50,840 nt of DNA, taken from contig CALIOE010000057.1 of assembly GCA_938044775.1 (NCBI GenBank), forward strand, positions 1-50,840. The letters run 5' to 3'. Positions 1 to 8,013 of this stretch are shown in pieces. The position numbers were made by a program, and so were the translations under genes. This DNA comes from an uncultured Rhizobiaceae group bacterium. GTDB lineage: Bacteria > Pseudomonadota > Alphaproteobacteria > Rhizobiales > Rhizobiaceae. The notes below the pieces were generated by a model. That model did not search any database. It was not told the DNA's origin and saw only the letters and a list, made by a program, of their open reading frames with translations. Every line of letters begins with the position of its first letter. Within the stretch, counting starts at the first letter, position 1.

Positions 1-14
1 TCGGAGAATTGAAG

Positions 15-947
15 ATGCGTGCATTGGATTGTGCTTTGGTTGGTGCGCCGGTGCAGTCAGGCGCAAGCCAGCCGGGATGCGGCATGGGGCCTGATGCTTT
101 TCGAACCGCCGGCCTGGATGGCGTATTGAGAAGTCTCGGTCACCAGGTGAGCGATCTTGGAAATATTGTGCCCGACAAGGATGCAACTGCGCGCCATCCG
201 AATCAGGCCATCCGTCGTCTTGATGAGACAATTGGCTGGGCTCGATCGCTGGAGAAAGCTGCATATCAAGCCGCTCGCACCGCAGATTTCCCCATTTTTA
301 TGGGCGGCGACCACAGCCTGGCGATCGGCACAGTTCCTGGCGTGGCACGAAACGCGGCCGATAATGATCGGGAGCTGTTTGTGCTCTGGCTCGATGCACA
401 TCCGGACATTCACACGCTGGACACGACGAAAAGCGGCAATCTTCACGGAACACCCGTCGCATACTTCACCGGCGAAGATGGGTTCGAAGGAGTTTACCCG
501 TCTCTGCAGACAAGCGTCCGCCCGGAAAACGTCTGCATGATGGGCATCCGATCTGTCGACACTGCAGAAAACGAAAAACTCGTTCACAGCGCCATCGACG
601 TTCACGACATGCGGTCGCTCGACGAATTTGGGATCGTCAGACCGCTGCGATCCTTTCTCGAGAAAGTCAGGAAGGCCGATGGAGCACTGCACGTGAGCCT
701 TGATGTGGACTTTCTTGAGCCCGACATCGCTCCGGGAGTCGGAACAACTGTTCCCGGCGGAGCAACGTTTCGCGAGGCTCATTTGATCATGGAAATGCTC
801 TGCGACAGCGGCCGGGTAACATCGCTGGACCTCGTTGAGCTCAATCCCTTTCTCGATGACCGGGGTCGCACCGCAAAGCTGATGGTGGATCTTTGCGCCA
901 GCCTGCTGGGTCGCAAAGTTCTCGACCGGCCAACGAGGAGTTTCTAG
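15..947 (+). CDS. rocF: Arginase (ureohydrolase family)
   Basis: Hydrolyses L-arginine to ornithine and urea in the cytosol. The 310-residue protein is full length for the family. It carries the manganese-binding motifs GGDHS (H100), DAHPDIH (D127, H129, D131) and SLDVDFLEPDIAPGVG (D230, D232), and the arginase-like C-terminal ELNPFLD...RTA segment, which favours arginase over agmatinase. The ATG at 15 is preferred over an in-frame TTG at 9 because GGAG lies 8 bases upstream of it. The variant DAHPDIH, in place of the common DAHADINT, is mildly unusual. The ornithine cyclodeaminase gene follows, so the product ornithine is probably turned directly into proline. Confidence 0.9.
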   Translation: MRALDCALVGAPVQSGASQPGCGMGPDAFRTAGLDGVLRSLGHQVSDLGNIVPDKDATARHPNQAIRRLDETIGWARSLEKAAYQAARTADFPIFMGGDHSLAIGTVPGVARNAADNDRELFVLWLDAHPDIHTLDTTKSGNLHGTPVAYFTGEDGFEGVYPSLQTSVRPENVCMMGIRSVDTAENEKLVHSAIDVHDMRSLDEFGIVRPLRSFLEKVRKADGALHVSLDVDFLEPDIAPGVGTTVPGGATFREAHLIMEMLCDSGRVTSLDLVELNPFLDDRGRTAKLMVDLCASLLGRKVLDRPTRSF

Positions 948-1141
948 TGTTCTCTAAACAAACTCAGTCCTCAACCGTGTCGGGTCGGCGGAATCCAGTC
1001 GCGTCATTCCATGGAGACGGGGAAAAGGGCGGACCTCAACAGAGCCAGATCCACGACTTGGGCGGGGTCCGGCAACCGACGCCTGTCGATTTCGGTGCCC
1101 CTCCCTCTTTCAAAACGCAACACCCGTTTGGAGATTTCAAA

Positions 1142-2200
1142 ATGACCAAGGATTCACTGGCGCCCTCTCGGCTGGCGATGGTTCCCTTCGTAAGCGTCGA
1201 TAGCATGATGAAAATCGTCAACACGATCGGTGCGGCAAGAGTCATCTCAGAAATTGCTGAATATGTGGAGGCAGACTTTCTGCGTTGGGATCAGTTCGAC
1301 AAGACACCCCGGGTCGCCTCTCACTCGCAGGAAGGCGTTATCGAGTTGATGCCGACCAGTGACGGCGAGACCTACGGGTTCAAATACGTCAACGGCCACC
1401 CGGCCAACATGGCTCGCGGCTTTCAGACCGTTACGGCTTTCGGAGTCCTGGCCCGGGTAGACAACGGCTATCCGGTTTTGTTGTCGGAAATGACAATATT
1501 GACCGCCTTGCGCACAGCCGCCACGTCGGCAATTGCCGCTAAACATCTCGCCCCCAAGGATTCTCGCGTCATGGCCATGATCGGCAATGGTGCGCAATGT
1601 GAGTTTCAGGCTCTGGCATTCCAGGAAGTTGTCGGCGTCGAAACTGTGCGGCTTTACGATGTTGATCCGGCTGCGACTGAAAAAGCCGTTCGAAATCTCC
1701 AGGGGAGCGGGCTCGAAGTTATCGCCTGCTCATCTTCCCAGCAGGCAGTGGACGGTGCCCAGATCATCACGACATGCACAGCGGACAAACAATGTGCGAC
1801 GATCCTGACCGACAACATGGTGGGTGCTGGAATCCACATCAACGCCATCGGTGGAGACTGCCCGGGCAAAACGGAGCTGCACAGGGACATTCTGTTGCGT
1901 TCGCAGATCTTTGTGGAATACCCGCCTCAGACACGTATCGAAGGCGAGATTCAACAACTTGCCAAAGACCACCCGGTGACCGAACTTTGGCAGGTGATTG
2001 CAGGTAAATCTGCAGGCCGTGCCTCAGACAATCAGATTACATTGTTCGACAGCGTCGGTTTTGCCACCGAGGATTTCTCTGCCCTACGCTATGTTCGGGA
2101 CCAGTTGGAGGGTACCGGGCACTATATCGAACTCGACATGCTTGCCGATCCGGACGATCCGCGTGACCTGTTTGGAATGGTTTCCCGGGCGAAGGGCTGA
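1142..2200 (+). CDS. ocd: Ornithine cyclodeaminase
   Basis: Converts L-ornithine to L-proline and ammonia using bound NAD. The 352 residues fit the family length. Visible signatures are the substrate-site segment GFKYVNGHP (K81), TALRTAA (R124), the nucleotide-binding GNGAQ (about 148-152) and INAIGGDCPGKTEL (D239). The reading frame stays open upstream to 893, but that extension is low-complexity and unlike the family. The ATG at 1142 has GGAG 8 bases upstream (1130-1133), so I start there. It lies 194 bases after arginase and forms a two-step arginine-to-proline route with it. No amino-acid transporter or regulator is adjacent. Confidence 0.92.
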   Translation: MTKDSLAPSRLAMVPFVSVDSMMKIVNTIGAARVISEIAEYVEADFLRWDQFDKTPRVASHSQEGVIELMPTSDGETYGFKYVNGHPANMARGFQTVTAFGVLARVDNGYPVLLSEMTILTALRTAATSAIAAKHLAPKDSRVMAMIGNGAQCEFQALAFQEVVGVETVRLYDVDPAATEKAVRNLQGSGLEVIACSSSQQAVDGAQIITTCTADKQCATILTDNMVGAGIHINAIGGDCPGKTELHRDILLRSQIFVEYPPQTRIEGEIQQLAKDHPVTELWQVIAGKSAGRASDNQITLFDSVGFATEDFSALRYVRDQLEGTGHYIELDMLADPDDPRDLFGMVSRAKG

Positions 2201-2378
2201 GCGCTCACAATCATTCTCGGCTATTCGAACAGGTGCCAGTCACGGGATTTCGTATCGAAAAATTTCGACACGACTTGCTTGATCCGTCTGGTGAACCCGG
2301 GATCAAAATGCTCCCTGGGTGGGCTGCCGCACATCGCGGCCGCCAGGTCCGGCGTTCGGCGCTCATTCAGGCCTTCAG

Positions 2379-2392
2379 AACCGGATCCGGTT
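2379..2392. repeat. Perfect 14-bp palindrome
   Basis: AACCGGATCCGGTT is a perfect palindrome in the 299-base gap between the convergent ornithine cyclodeaminase and LacI genes. No T-run follows on either strand, so it is not a standard terminator. It could be a protein-binding site or chance. Confidence 0.4.
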
Positions 2393-2451
2393 GCACCCTT
2401 CCATTCCCTTACACATCAACGACTGCTTCAGCCGCGGCAAGGTTAACAATG

Positions 2452-2473
2452 GCAGGCAGGATCGATTGCCTGC
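2452..2473. repeat. Stem-loop downstream of the LacI-family gene
   Basis: GCAGGCA and TGCCTGC form a perfect 7-bp stem around an 8-base loop, 27 bases beyond the stop of the minus-strand LacI gene. It may protect or end that transcript. The missing T-run argues against a classical rho-independent terminator. Confidence 0.4.
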
Positions 2474-2499
2474 GCTGGGTCATTGAAGCAATTGTTGCG

Positions 2500-3516
2500 T
2501 TAAGTGCTCGCGCCGATACTGAGTTCGAATTTCGCTTCGGTGATCGTTTTGGTCGCTCGACCTTCGACGCGGGCAAGAATGAGATCTGCGCTGGTTGTGC
2601 CCATATTGTACCGAGGGGAACTGACGGTCGTTATTGGTGTTGGCATGGCACCTGCTATTTCCAACCCGCTGAAGCTCGCAAGCGCGATGTCACCTGGGAC
2701 CGCAATTCCCTCTGCCATGCAGTACATCATCGCACCTGCTGCGACGGCATCGTTGGAAAAGTAGACCACATCCAGATCAGATGACATTGCCAGCAATGAT
2801 CTCATATTGTTTCTGCCCAGGCCGATGCCGGATGGCTCTTTAACTGTGAGAACGGCCTCAATAGACCTGTCGTTTTCGGACAGGGATTTCTCAAATCCGG
2901 CAAACCGGGTAGCCGCTGCACGATCCGTCTCATGATCTGTTCCCAGATATCCGAATCTTCGATACCCCCTCCCGATGAGGTGCTGTGCCATTGTCCTGCC
3001 GGCCGCAAAGTGATCAAGACCCACACACATGTCGATGGGAGAACCTGTCAGTTCCATGACTTCCACAATGGGAAAGTTAGCGGCCGTTAGAATTCGATCA
3101 ACTTCCTCATGGTGGGTGGAGTTTGTGATGATCATTCCCGCCGGGCGCCACGACATCATGGAGACAACCAGGTCTCTTTCGCGCTCCAGATCATAATCTG
3201 TCACGCCGATCACGGCCTGAAAGCCCGTGCCGTCCAACGTGTCAGTAATCCCGGCGAGCACCTCGGGAAATACACTGTTTCTAAGCGAAGGGATGATCAC
3301 CGCTATTTGCTCTGATCGGGAAGAAGCCAGCGAAGAGGCCAGGCGATTATGAATATAGCCGAGCTTTCGAGCTGTCTCGAGCACCCTGTCTCGGGTTCGA
3401 TCCGAAACGTTGTCCTTGCCCCGCATCACACGCGAAACCGTCATTGTGCTGACGCCCGCGGCTTCAGCGACGGCATCGATTGTATTGGGTTTTGTCGCTC
3501 GATTTGGTCTTGCCAT
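2500..3516 (-). CDS. LacI-family transcriptional regulator
   Basis: DNA-binding sugar-responsive regulator of 338 residues. The N-terminal helix-turn-helix and hinge (about 12-65) contain the family pattern TIDAVAEAAGVSTMTVSRV and the hinge segment NRLASSLAS. A periplasmic-binding-protein-like effector domain follows, with the typical VAAGAM and GDIALASFSGLEIA segments. It is transcribed away from the ABC transporter operon starting at 3637 with 120 bases between the start codons, the usual layout for a local repressor of that operon. The inducer is unknown. The C-terminal region is closest in style to GntR/gluconate-type LacI proteins, which is weak evidence for a sugar-acid ligand. Confidence 0.9.
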   Translation of the reverse strand: MARPNRATKPNTIDAVAEAAGVSTMTVSRVMRGKDNVSDRTRDRVLETARKLGYIHNRLASSLASSRSEQIAVIIPSLRNSVFPEVLAGITDTLDGTGFQAVIGVTDYDLERERDLVVSMMSWRPAGMIITNSTHHEEVDRILTAANFPIVEVMELTGSPIDMCVGLDHFAAGRTMAQHLIGRGYRRFGYLGTDHETDRAAATRFAGFEKSLSENDRSIEAVLTVKEPSGIGLGRNNMRSLLAMSSDLDVVYFSNDAVAAGAMMYCMAEGIAVPGDIALASFSGLEIAGAMPTPITTVSSPRYNMGTTSADLILARVEGRATKTITEAKFELSIGAST

Positions 3517-3555
3517 GGCGCAACACTAGCAAAATGAGTTGAAAAATGGGAGAAG

Positions 3556-3572
3556 ATGTTAGCGCATGACAT
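3556..3572. promoter_or_regulatory. Candidate LacI-family operator
   Basis: ATGTTAGCGCATGACAT lies in the divergent region between the LacI gene and the ABC operon. Its ends ATGT/ACAT are inverted and its left half, TGTTAGCGC, resembles the TGTTAGCGCTAACA consensus seen in GntR/GalR-type LacI regulators, but the right half is degenerate. The location is right, the symmetry only moderate. Confidence 0.3.
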
Positions 3573-3636
3573 TTTTTCTTGATCCAGTGATGATTTGCGG
3601 CTTAGCTCTCGTTGATAGACATGGAGGATCTGCTGA

Positions 3637-4728
3637 ATGCCGGGTGTCGGACTGAACAATGTCGTGAAAGCCTATGGCTCGACGGTCATCATTCCAGATC
3701 TCTCGCTCGACATTCGCGAGAGTGAATTTGTGGTGATTGTCGGTCCTTCGGGCTGCGGCAAGTCAACCACATTGCGGATGGTCGCGGGCCTGGAGTCCGT
3801 ATCCGCCGGCACCATCCATATTCGCGACAGAGATGTAACCTACGCTGCTCCCAAAGCCCGCGACATCGCCATGGTGTTTCAATCATATGCGCTTTATCCG
3901 CATATGGATGTGGCCGGTAACATGTCATTTGCGCTGCGACTGGCCGGGACACCAAGGGCAGAAATTGACCAACGCGTAAAACGCGCAGCTGAGATGCTGG
4001 AGCTCACCGACTATCTGGATCGCAAACCAAAGGACTTGTCCGGAGGCCAACGACAGCGGGTGGCGATGGGACGATCCATCGTACGGGATGCTTATGTGTT
4101 CCTCTTTGACGAACCGCTTTCAAATCTCGACGCAAAGCTGCGCTCCACGATGCGTACGGAACTGGCGATACTCCACAAAAAGCTTGATCGCACAATGATC
4201 TATGTAACCCACGATCAGATTGAAGCCATGACGATGGCGGACCGGATCGTGATTATGGATCAGGGTATCATTCAGCAGGTGGGTTCTCCTCGCGACGTGT
4301 ACACGGCGCCGAAAAATCGCTTCGTAGCCGGTTTCATCGGTTCCCCTTCGATGAACTTTCTTGATGGCGAACTACATGGCAGCGGAAGCAAGCTGGAAGT
4401 TCATGGGCAGGGCTTCAAAATACCGGTGTCCAAACGGATGCAGATAACCGCAAATGCTGCGAAGGACCGCAGGGTTACACTGGGTATGCGACCGGAACAC
4501 TTCGCGGCGACTGCGAACAAGGATGGCAAATACGCGGCCCTCAATCTTGATGTGGATGTCGCCGAATATATCGGATCCAGCCAATTCCTCGCTGCCAGCC
4601 TCGGTGGACAGCCAATCACAGCCACAGTCGATGTGGGCCCGGACGCGGAGCCTATGGGTTCCGGTCAGTATTTCTTCGACACGAACCGTATGTATCTGTT
4701 CGACCGCGCAAGCGGAGAAGCACTCTAG
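3637..4728 (+). CDS. ABC transporter ATP-binding protein, MalK/UgpC type
   Basis: Cytoplasmic ATPase that powers a carbohydrate-type importer. In 363 residues it shows Walker [10 protein letters not shown] (36-44), Q-loop Q82, signature LSGGQ (134-138), Walker B VFLFDEP (154-160), the VTHDQ switch histidine, and a C-terminal regulatory/TOBE-like region of about 120 residues, as in MalK, UgpC and SmoK. GGAGG at 3623-3627 supports the ATG at 3637. It is the first gene of the operon, ahead of the binding protein and permeases, which is less common than being last. Substrate cannot be read from the ATPase. Confidence 0.92.
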   Translation: MPGVGLNNVVKAYGSTVIIPDLSLDIRESEFVVIVGPSGCGKSTTLRMVAGLESVSAGTIHIRDRDVTYAAPKARDIAMVFQSYALYPHMDVAGNMSFALRLAGTPRAEIDQRVKRAAEMLELTDYLDRKPKDLSGGQRQRVAMGRSIVRDAYVFLFDEPLSNLDAKLRSTMRTELAILHKKLDRTMIYVTHDQIEAMTMADRIVIMDQGIIQQVGSPRDVYTAPKNRFVAGFIGSPSMNFLDGELHGSGSKLEVHGQGFKIPVSKRMQITANAAKDRRVTLGMRPEHFAATANKDGKYAALNLDVDVAEYIGSSQFLAASLGGQPITATVDVGPDAEPMGSGQYFFDTNRMYLFDRASGEAL

Positions 4729-4781
4729 CCTCAATGTCCGGTGTTAAGCCGGCACAACACAGTCCAAAGGGAGGACCAGAA

Positions 4782-6110
4782 ATGAAGAGATGGATCGCTA
4801 AATCAATTGGCGGACTTGCCGTTGCCGCGTTCGCGGTTACGGCCTCGTTTGCCAATCCGTACGAGAAGTACAAAGGGACGACGATAGTCGTAAGCTGGCC
4901 GGCACTGAGCCACTACGGTAAGGCGCAAGGGCTGATTGATCAGTTTACAGCAGAAACCGGCATCAATGTTGAGGTTGATGCCCTGCAATATCTCAAATTG
5001 CGTGATCGGCAGATCCTCGAGATGTCGAAACCGGAAGGCGAATATGACGTCGTCACCTGGGTTGTGATGTGGAAGGGTGAATATGTATCCAAGGGCTTGC
5101 TGACACCGCTGAGCCAGTTCTTTACCAGCGGTGCGCTGGTCGATCCAAAATTTGACATCGATGACATCGCCGATGCCTATCTTCAAAATGGTGGAGTTGT
5201 CGGTGGCAAGAAGGGCTATATGCCCGGCAAGTCCGGCGCATTGTACGGTTTACCGTTTGGTGCAGAAACCTCGATCATGGCTTATCGAAAAGACATTCTG
5301 GAAGCTCAGGGAATAGCGGTTCCCAAGACCTATGACGAACTCCGCGCTGCCATGAAAAAACTGGGAGAAGCCGGCATTCCTGCGATGACGTCGCGCGGCA
5401 AAACCGGTCATCAGGTTACCGCCGGTTGGTTGCTGCATCTGGCGCCTCTTGGAGGCAAAATTTTTGACGACGAATGGAACCCGGTGTTCAACAACGCCGC
5501 CGGAGTGGAAGCAGCGCAGGTCATGCGTGAGATTGCCCAAACCGGACCGAAGGGCATTCCTGCTTTTGGTTTCGGTGATGCCGCGGCTGCCTTCCTCGGT
5601 GGCGATGCTGCGTTCTACATCGATACGCTGAAGATCGCCGCAATGGCCCGCGATCCGAAATTGTCAAAGATTGCGGACAAGGTAGGCTATGCTCTGCATC
5701 CCGTCGGATCGCGCTGCGGATCGGAAACCGGTGGTTTCGCTGCCGGTATTCCAGCCAATTCGCAGAACAAAGAGGCCGCATTCCTGTTCCTTCAGTACAT
5801 TACCTCGAAGAAGGGTGATCAGAAGATGGTGGAGCTGGGCGGCGACCCTGTTCGCATGTCGACCTACAAAGCCAATGCCGACAAATTTGCTGAATATCCG
5901 GTCATCCTGGAACAGCTGCCATGTGCTGATGCGGACTGGCGTCCACTCATTCCTGAATGGAACGAACTGAACATCGACGTATTGGGTCAGGCGCTGACGG
6001 AAGTCATTACGACCGACAAGCCGATCCAGCCGATCATGGATGCGGCTGCCGAGAAGGCCCGTGCCATCATGGAGCGGGAAGGCTACTACGCCTGGAAAGA
6101 CGTCAACTAG
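4782..6110 (+). CDS. ABC sugar-type extracellular solute-binding protein
   Basis: Periplasmic receptor of 442 residues, family 1 (MalE-like). The signal peptide has charged MKRWIAK, a hydrophobic core, and likely cleavage after SFA at about residue 24. The mature part has the family pattern of a receptor for carbohydrate-like ligands (FDIDDIADAYL, YGLPFGAETSIMAYRKDIL, AAFLGGDAAFYID). The ATG at 4782 is chosen over an upstream in-frame ATG at 4734 because GGGAGG precedes it and the signal peptide starts there. Two cysteines (CGSETGG; LPCADAD) could form a disulfide. It lies 53 bases after the ATPase and before a strong hairpin and the permeases. The ligand is unknown. Confidence 0.9.
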   Translation: MKRWIAKSIGGLAVAAFAVTASFANPYEKYKGTTIVVSWPALSHYGKAQGLIDQFTAETGINVEVDALQYLKLRDRQILEMSKPEGEYDVVTWVVMWKGEYVSKGLLTPLSQFFTSGALVDPKFDIDDIADAYLQNGGVVGGKKGYMPGKSGALYGLPFGAETSIMAYRKDILEAQGIAVPKTYDELRAAMKKLGEAGIPAMTSRGKTGHQVTAGWLLHLAPLGGKIFDDEWNPVFNNAAGVEAAQVMREIAQTGPKGIPAFGFGDAAAAFLGGDAAFYIDTLKIAAMARDPKLSKIADKVGYALHPVGSRCGSETGGFAAGIPANSQNKEAAFLFLQYITSKKGDQKMVELGGDPVRMSTYKANADKFAEYPVILEQLPCADADWRPLIPEWNELNIDVLGQALTEVITTDKPIQPIMDAAAEKARAIMEREGYYAWKDVN

Positions 6111-6126
6111 TCTTACAGCAATTATT

Positions 6127-6162
6127 GCCGGGGGCAGTACGGCTGCCCCCGGCGCATTTTTT
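6127..6162 (+). terminator. Strong hairpin with T-run after the binding-protein gene
   Basis: GCCGGGGGCAG and CTGCCCCCGGC form a perfect 11-bp stem with a 5-base loop, followed by GCA and six T. It has the form of a rho-independent terminator but sits inside the operon between binding protein and permeases. It probably lowers permease expression or stabilises the upstream mRNA. Confidence 0.85.
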
Positions 6163-6203
6163 CCTTAAATGACGCCGGCAGTGTCGGCAAAATCGGAGCA
6201 ACG

Positions 6204-7166
6204 ATGGCCAACGCCGCCATTTCAGCAAACAGCTCAGAACCGAGCGCGCCGGATGGCGACCGATCCGTCGCAAAGGCTCCGCGCGACTATCGGAATATCG
6301 CACCCTACTTTTTTATCGCACCAGCTGTCTTCGTGATGCTGGTCGGGCTGGTCTATCCGGTCTTCGATTCTCTTTATCTCAGTTTCTTTGACTGGAAGAT
6401 CGGCGAGCCGTTTTCGAAGGCCGACAATGTCGGCTTCACCAACTATCTGCGCATGTTCAGTGACCCGGATGTCTGGGAGTCCATATGGGTAACCTTCCGC
6501 TTTGGCTTCTGGACGATAACGCTTGAAATGTTTTTGGGCGTAACACTGGCACTTATGCTGGAAAAGCCAATCCGTGGCGCCTCAATATTCCGGACAATCT
6601 TTATTCTCCCACTTATGGTGTCACCGGTGGTTGTCGGGCTGATCTGGCGCTACCTGTTTGATGCGCGGGTGGGATGGATAAACTATTATTTGGGGATCTG
6701 GTTTGGTATTGAACCGCAGGTCTGGTTGGGTGATGCAGAACTCGCCTTTTTTGCCATCGTCTTCACCGATATCTGGCAATGGACCCCGTTCATTTTCATC
6801 ATCGTTATTGCAGGTCTGCAGGCGTTGCCTTCAGAAGTGTTGGAGGCCTCGCGCATTGATGGTGCGAACTGGTGGCAACAGATTTTTCTTGTAAAACTTC
6901 CGATGATATCATCGATCCTGGTGATTGCCTTGCTCATGCGTTTGATCGACGTGTTCCGAGCGCTCGAGGTTATGTACATCATGACCGGCGGCGGGCCTGG
7001 CCGGGCAACAGAACTTTTGTCCCTGCACATCTACAATCGTGCCTTTGATGCTCAACTGCTCGGCTATGCCTCGGCCATTGCGGTATTACTGATCGTAATT
7101 GTGACCGTTCTCTCGGCAGGCATCCTAATTATTGGCAATCCCATGAAGGATAAATCCGATGTCTGA
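6204..7166 (+). CDS. ABC transporter permease, MalF/UgpA type
   Basis: Inner-membrane subunit of the importer, 320 residues with about six membrane spans. The N-terminal 30 residues are polar and cytoplasmic, then IAPYFFIAPAVFVMLVGLVYPVF begins the first span. The coupling (EAA) loop is seen as EVLEASRIDGANWWQQIFLVKLPM near residues 211-234. GGAG stands 8 bases before the ATG. Its stop overlaps the next permease start by 8 bases, so the two are probably translated in fixed ratio. Confidence 0.9.
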   Translation: MANAAISANSSEPSAPDGDRSVAKAPRDYRNIAPYFFIAPAVFVMLVGLVYPVFDSLYLSFFDWKIGEPFSKADNVGFTNYLRMFSDPDVWESIWVTFRFGFWTITLEMFLGVTLALMLEKPIRGASIFRTIFILPLMVSPVVVGLIWRYLFDARVGWINYYLGIWFGIEPQVWLGDAELAFFAIVFTDIWQWTPFIFIIVIAGLQALPSEVLEASRIDGANWWQQIFLVKLPMISSILVIALLMRLIDVFRALEVMYIMTGGGPGRATELLSLHIYNRAFDAQLLGYASAIAVLLIVIVTVLSAGILIIGNPMKDKSDV

Positions 7167-8010
7167 ACGGATCGCCGCACGATCGCTAAACAACCCCTGG
7201 CGTGTTGCCGGGCACTACTTTTTTCTGGTTTTGCTGGCGCTCATTTGCCTGACTCCGATCTGGGTGATGATCTCGACGTCATTGAAAGACCAGATCACAA
7301 TTTTTGATGGCAAACCCATCTGGTTCTTTTTTGTTCCTACCATTGAGAACTACCAGGACGTGATGGGGGCAGGTAAATTCGATAAATATCTCTGGAACTC
7401 GATCATTGTTGCCACGGTCTCGACCTTTCTGACCTTACTGCTCGGAGGCCTGTGTGCGTACTCTCTGGCGCGCGCCGAATTCAAGGGGCGCCGCTTTGTC
7501 GCCAATGCCACGCTGCTGGTGCGCATGGTGCCACCCGCTGTCCTGGCGGTGCCTGCATTCTCCATGGTGCTGGCGTTCAATCTTCGCAGCGATCTGATGG
7601 TGTTGATCTTCTTTTACACCGCTCTCAATCTGCCATTTGCGATCTGGTTGCTTTTTGGGTTCTACAAGCAAATTCCGGTTGAACTCGAAGAGGCGGCAAT
7701 CGTCGACGGCGCGTCGCCCCTGCAGGTCTTCTTCAAAGTGCTGCTCCCGTTGATGAAATCAGGCTACGCAGTGGCAGGCATATTCACTTTTCGTATTGCC
7801 TGGAATGAATTTGTTCTGGCTTTACTTTTGACAGGACGAAACACGAGGACTCTTCCTGTTGCAGTTTCCGGTTATCTGACCGACACCGGGGTCGAGTGGG
7901 GCCGCATCATGGCGATGGGCACGCTGATCGTAATTCCACCCCTGCTGTTCACCTTTTTTGCTGCGCGCCAGATCATTGCCGGCATGACCGCCGGGGCGGT
8001 GAAAGGATAA
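7159..8010 (+). CDS. ABC transporter permease, MalG/UgpE type
   Basis: Second inner-membrane subunit, 283 residues with about six spans. It has the typical N-terminal TPIWVMISTSLK segment and a clear coupling loop, VELEEAAIVDGASPLQVFFKVLLPL, near residues 174-198. It ends with the family tail MTAGAVKG. It starts inside the end of the preceding permease gene and ends 3 bases before the MetE-like gene. That tight spacing ties the transporter to the enzymes downstream. Confidence 0.91.
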   Translation: MSERIAARSLNNPWRVAGHYFFLVLLALICLTPIWVMISTSLKDQITIFDGKPIWFFFVPTIENYQDVMGAGKFDKYLWNSIIVATVSTFLTLLLGGLCAYSLARAEFKGRRFVANATLLVRMVPPAVLAVPAFSMVLAFNLRSDLMVLIFFYTALNLPFAIWLLFGFYKQIPVELEEAAIVDGASPLQVFFKVLLPLMKSGYAVAGIFTFRIAWNEFVLALLLTGRNTRTLPVAVSGYLTDTGVEWGRIMAMGTLIVIPPLLFTFFAARQIIAGMTAGAVKG

Positions 8011-8013
8011 GTC

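Noticed and set aside
893..1141. In-frame upstream extension of ornithine cyclodeaminase (83 residues)
   Set aside because: Low-complexity and unlike the family, while the ATG at 1142 has a good ribosome site and gives the normal length.
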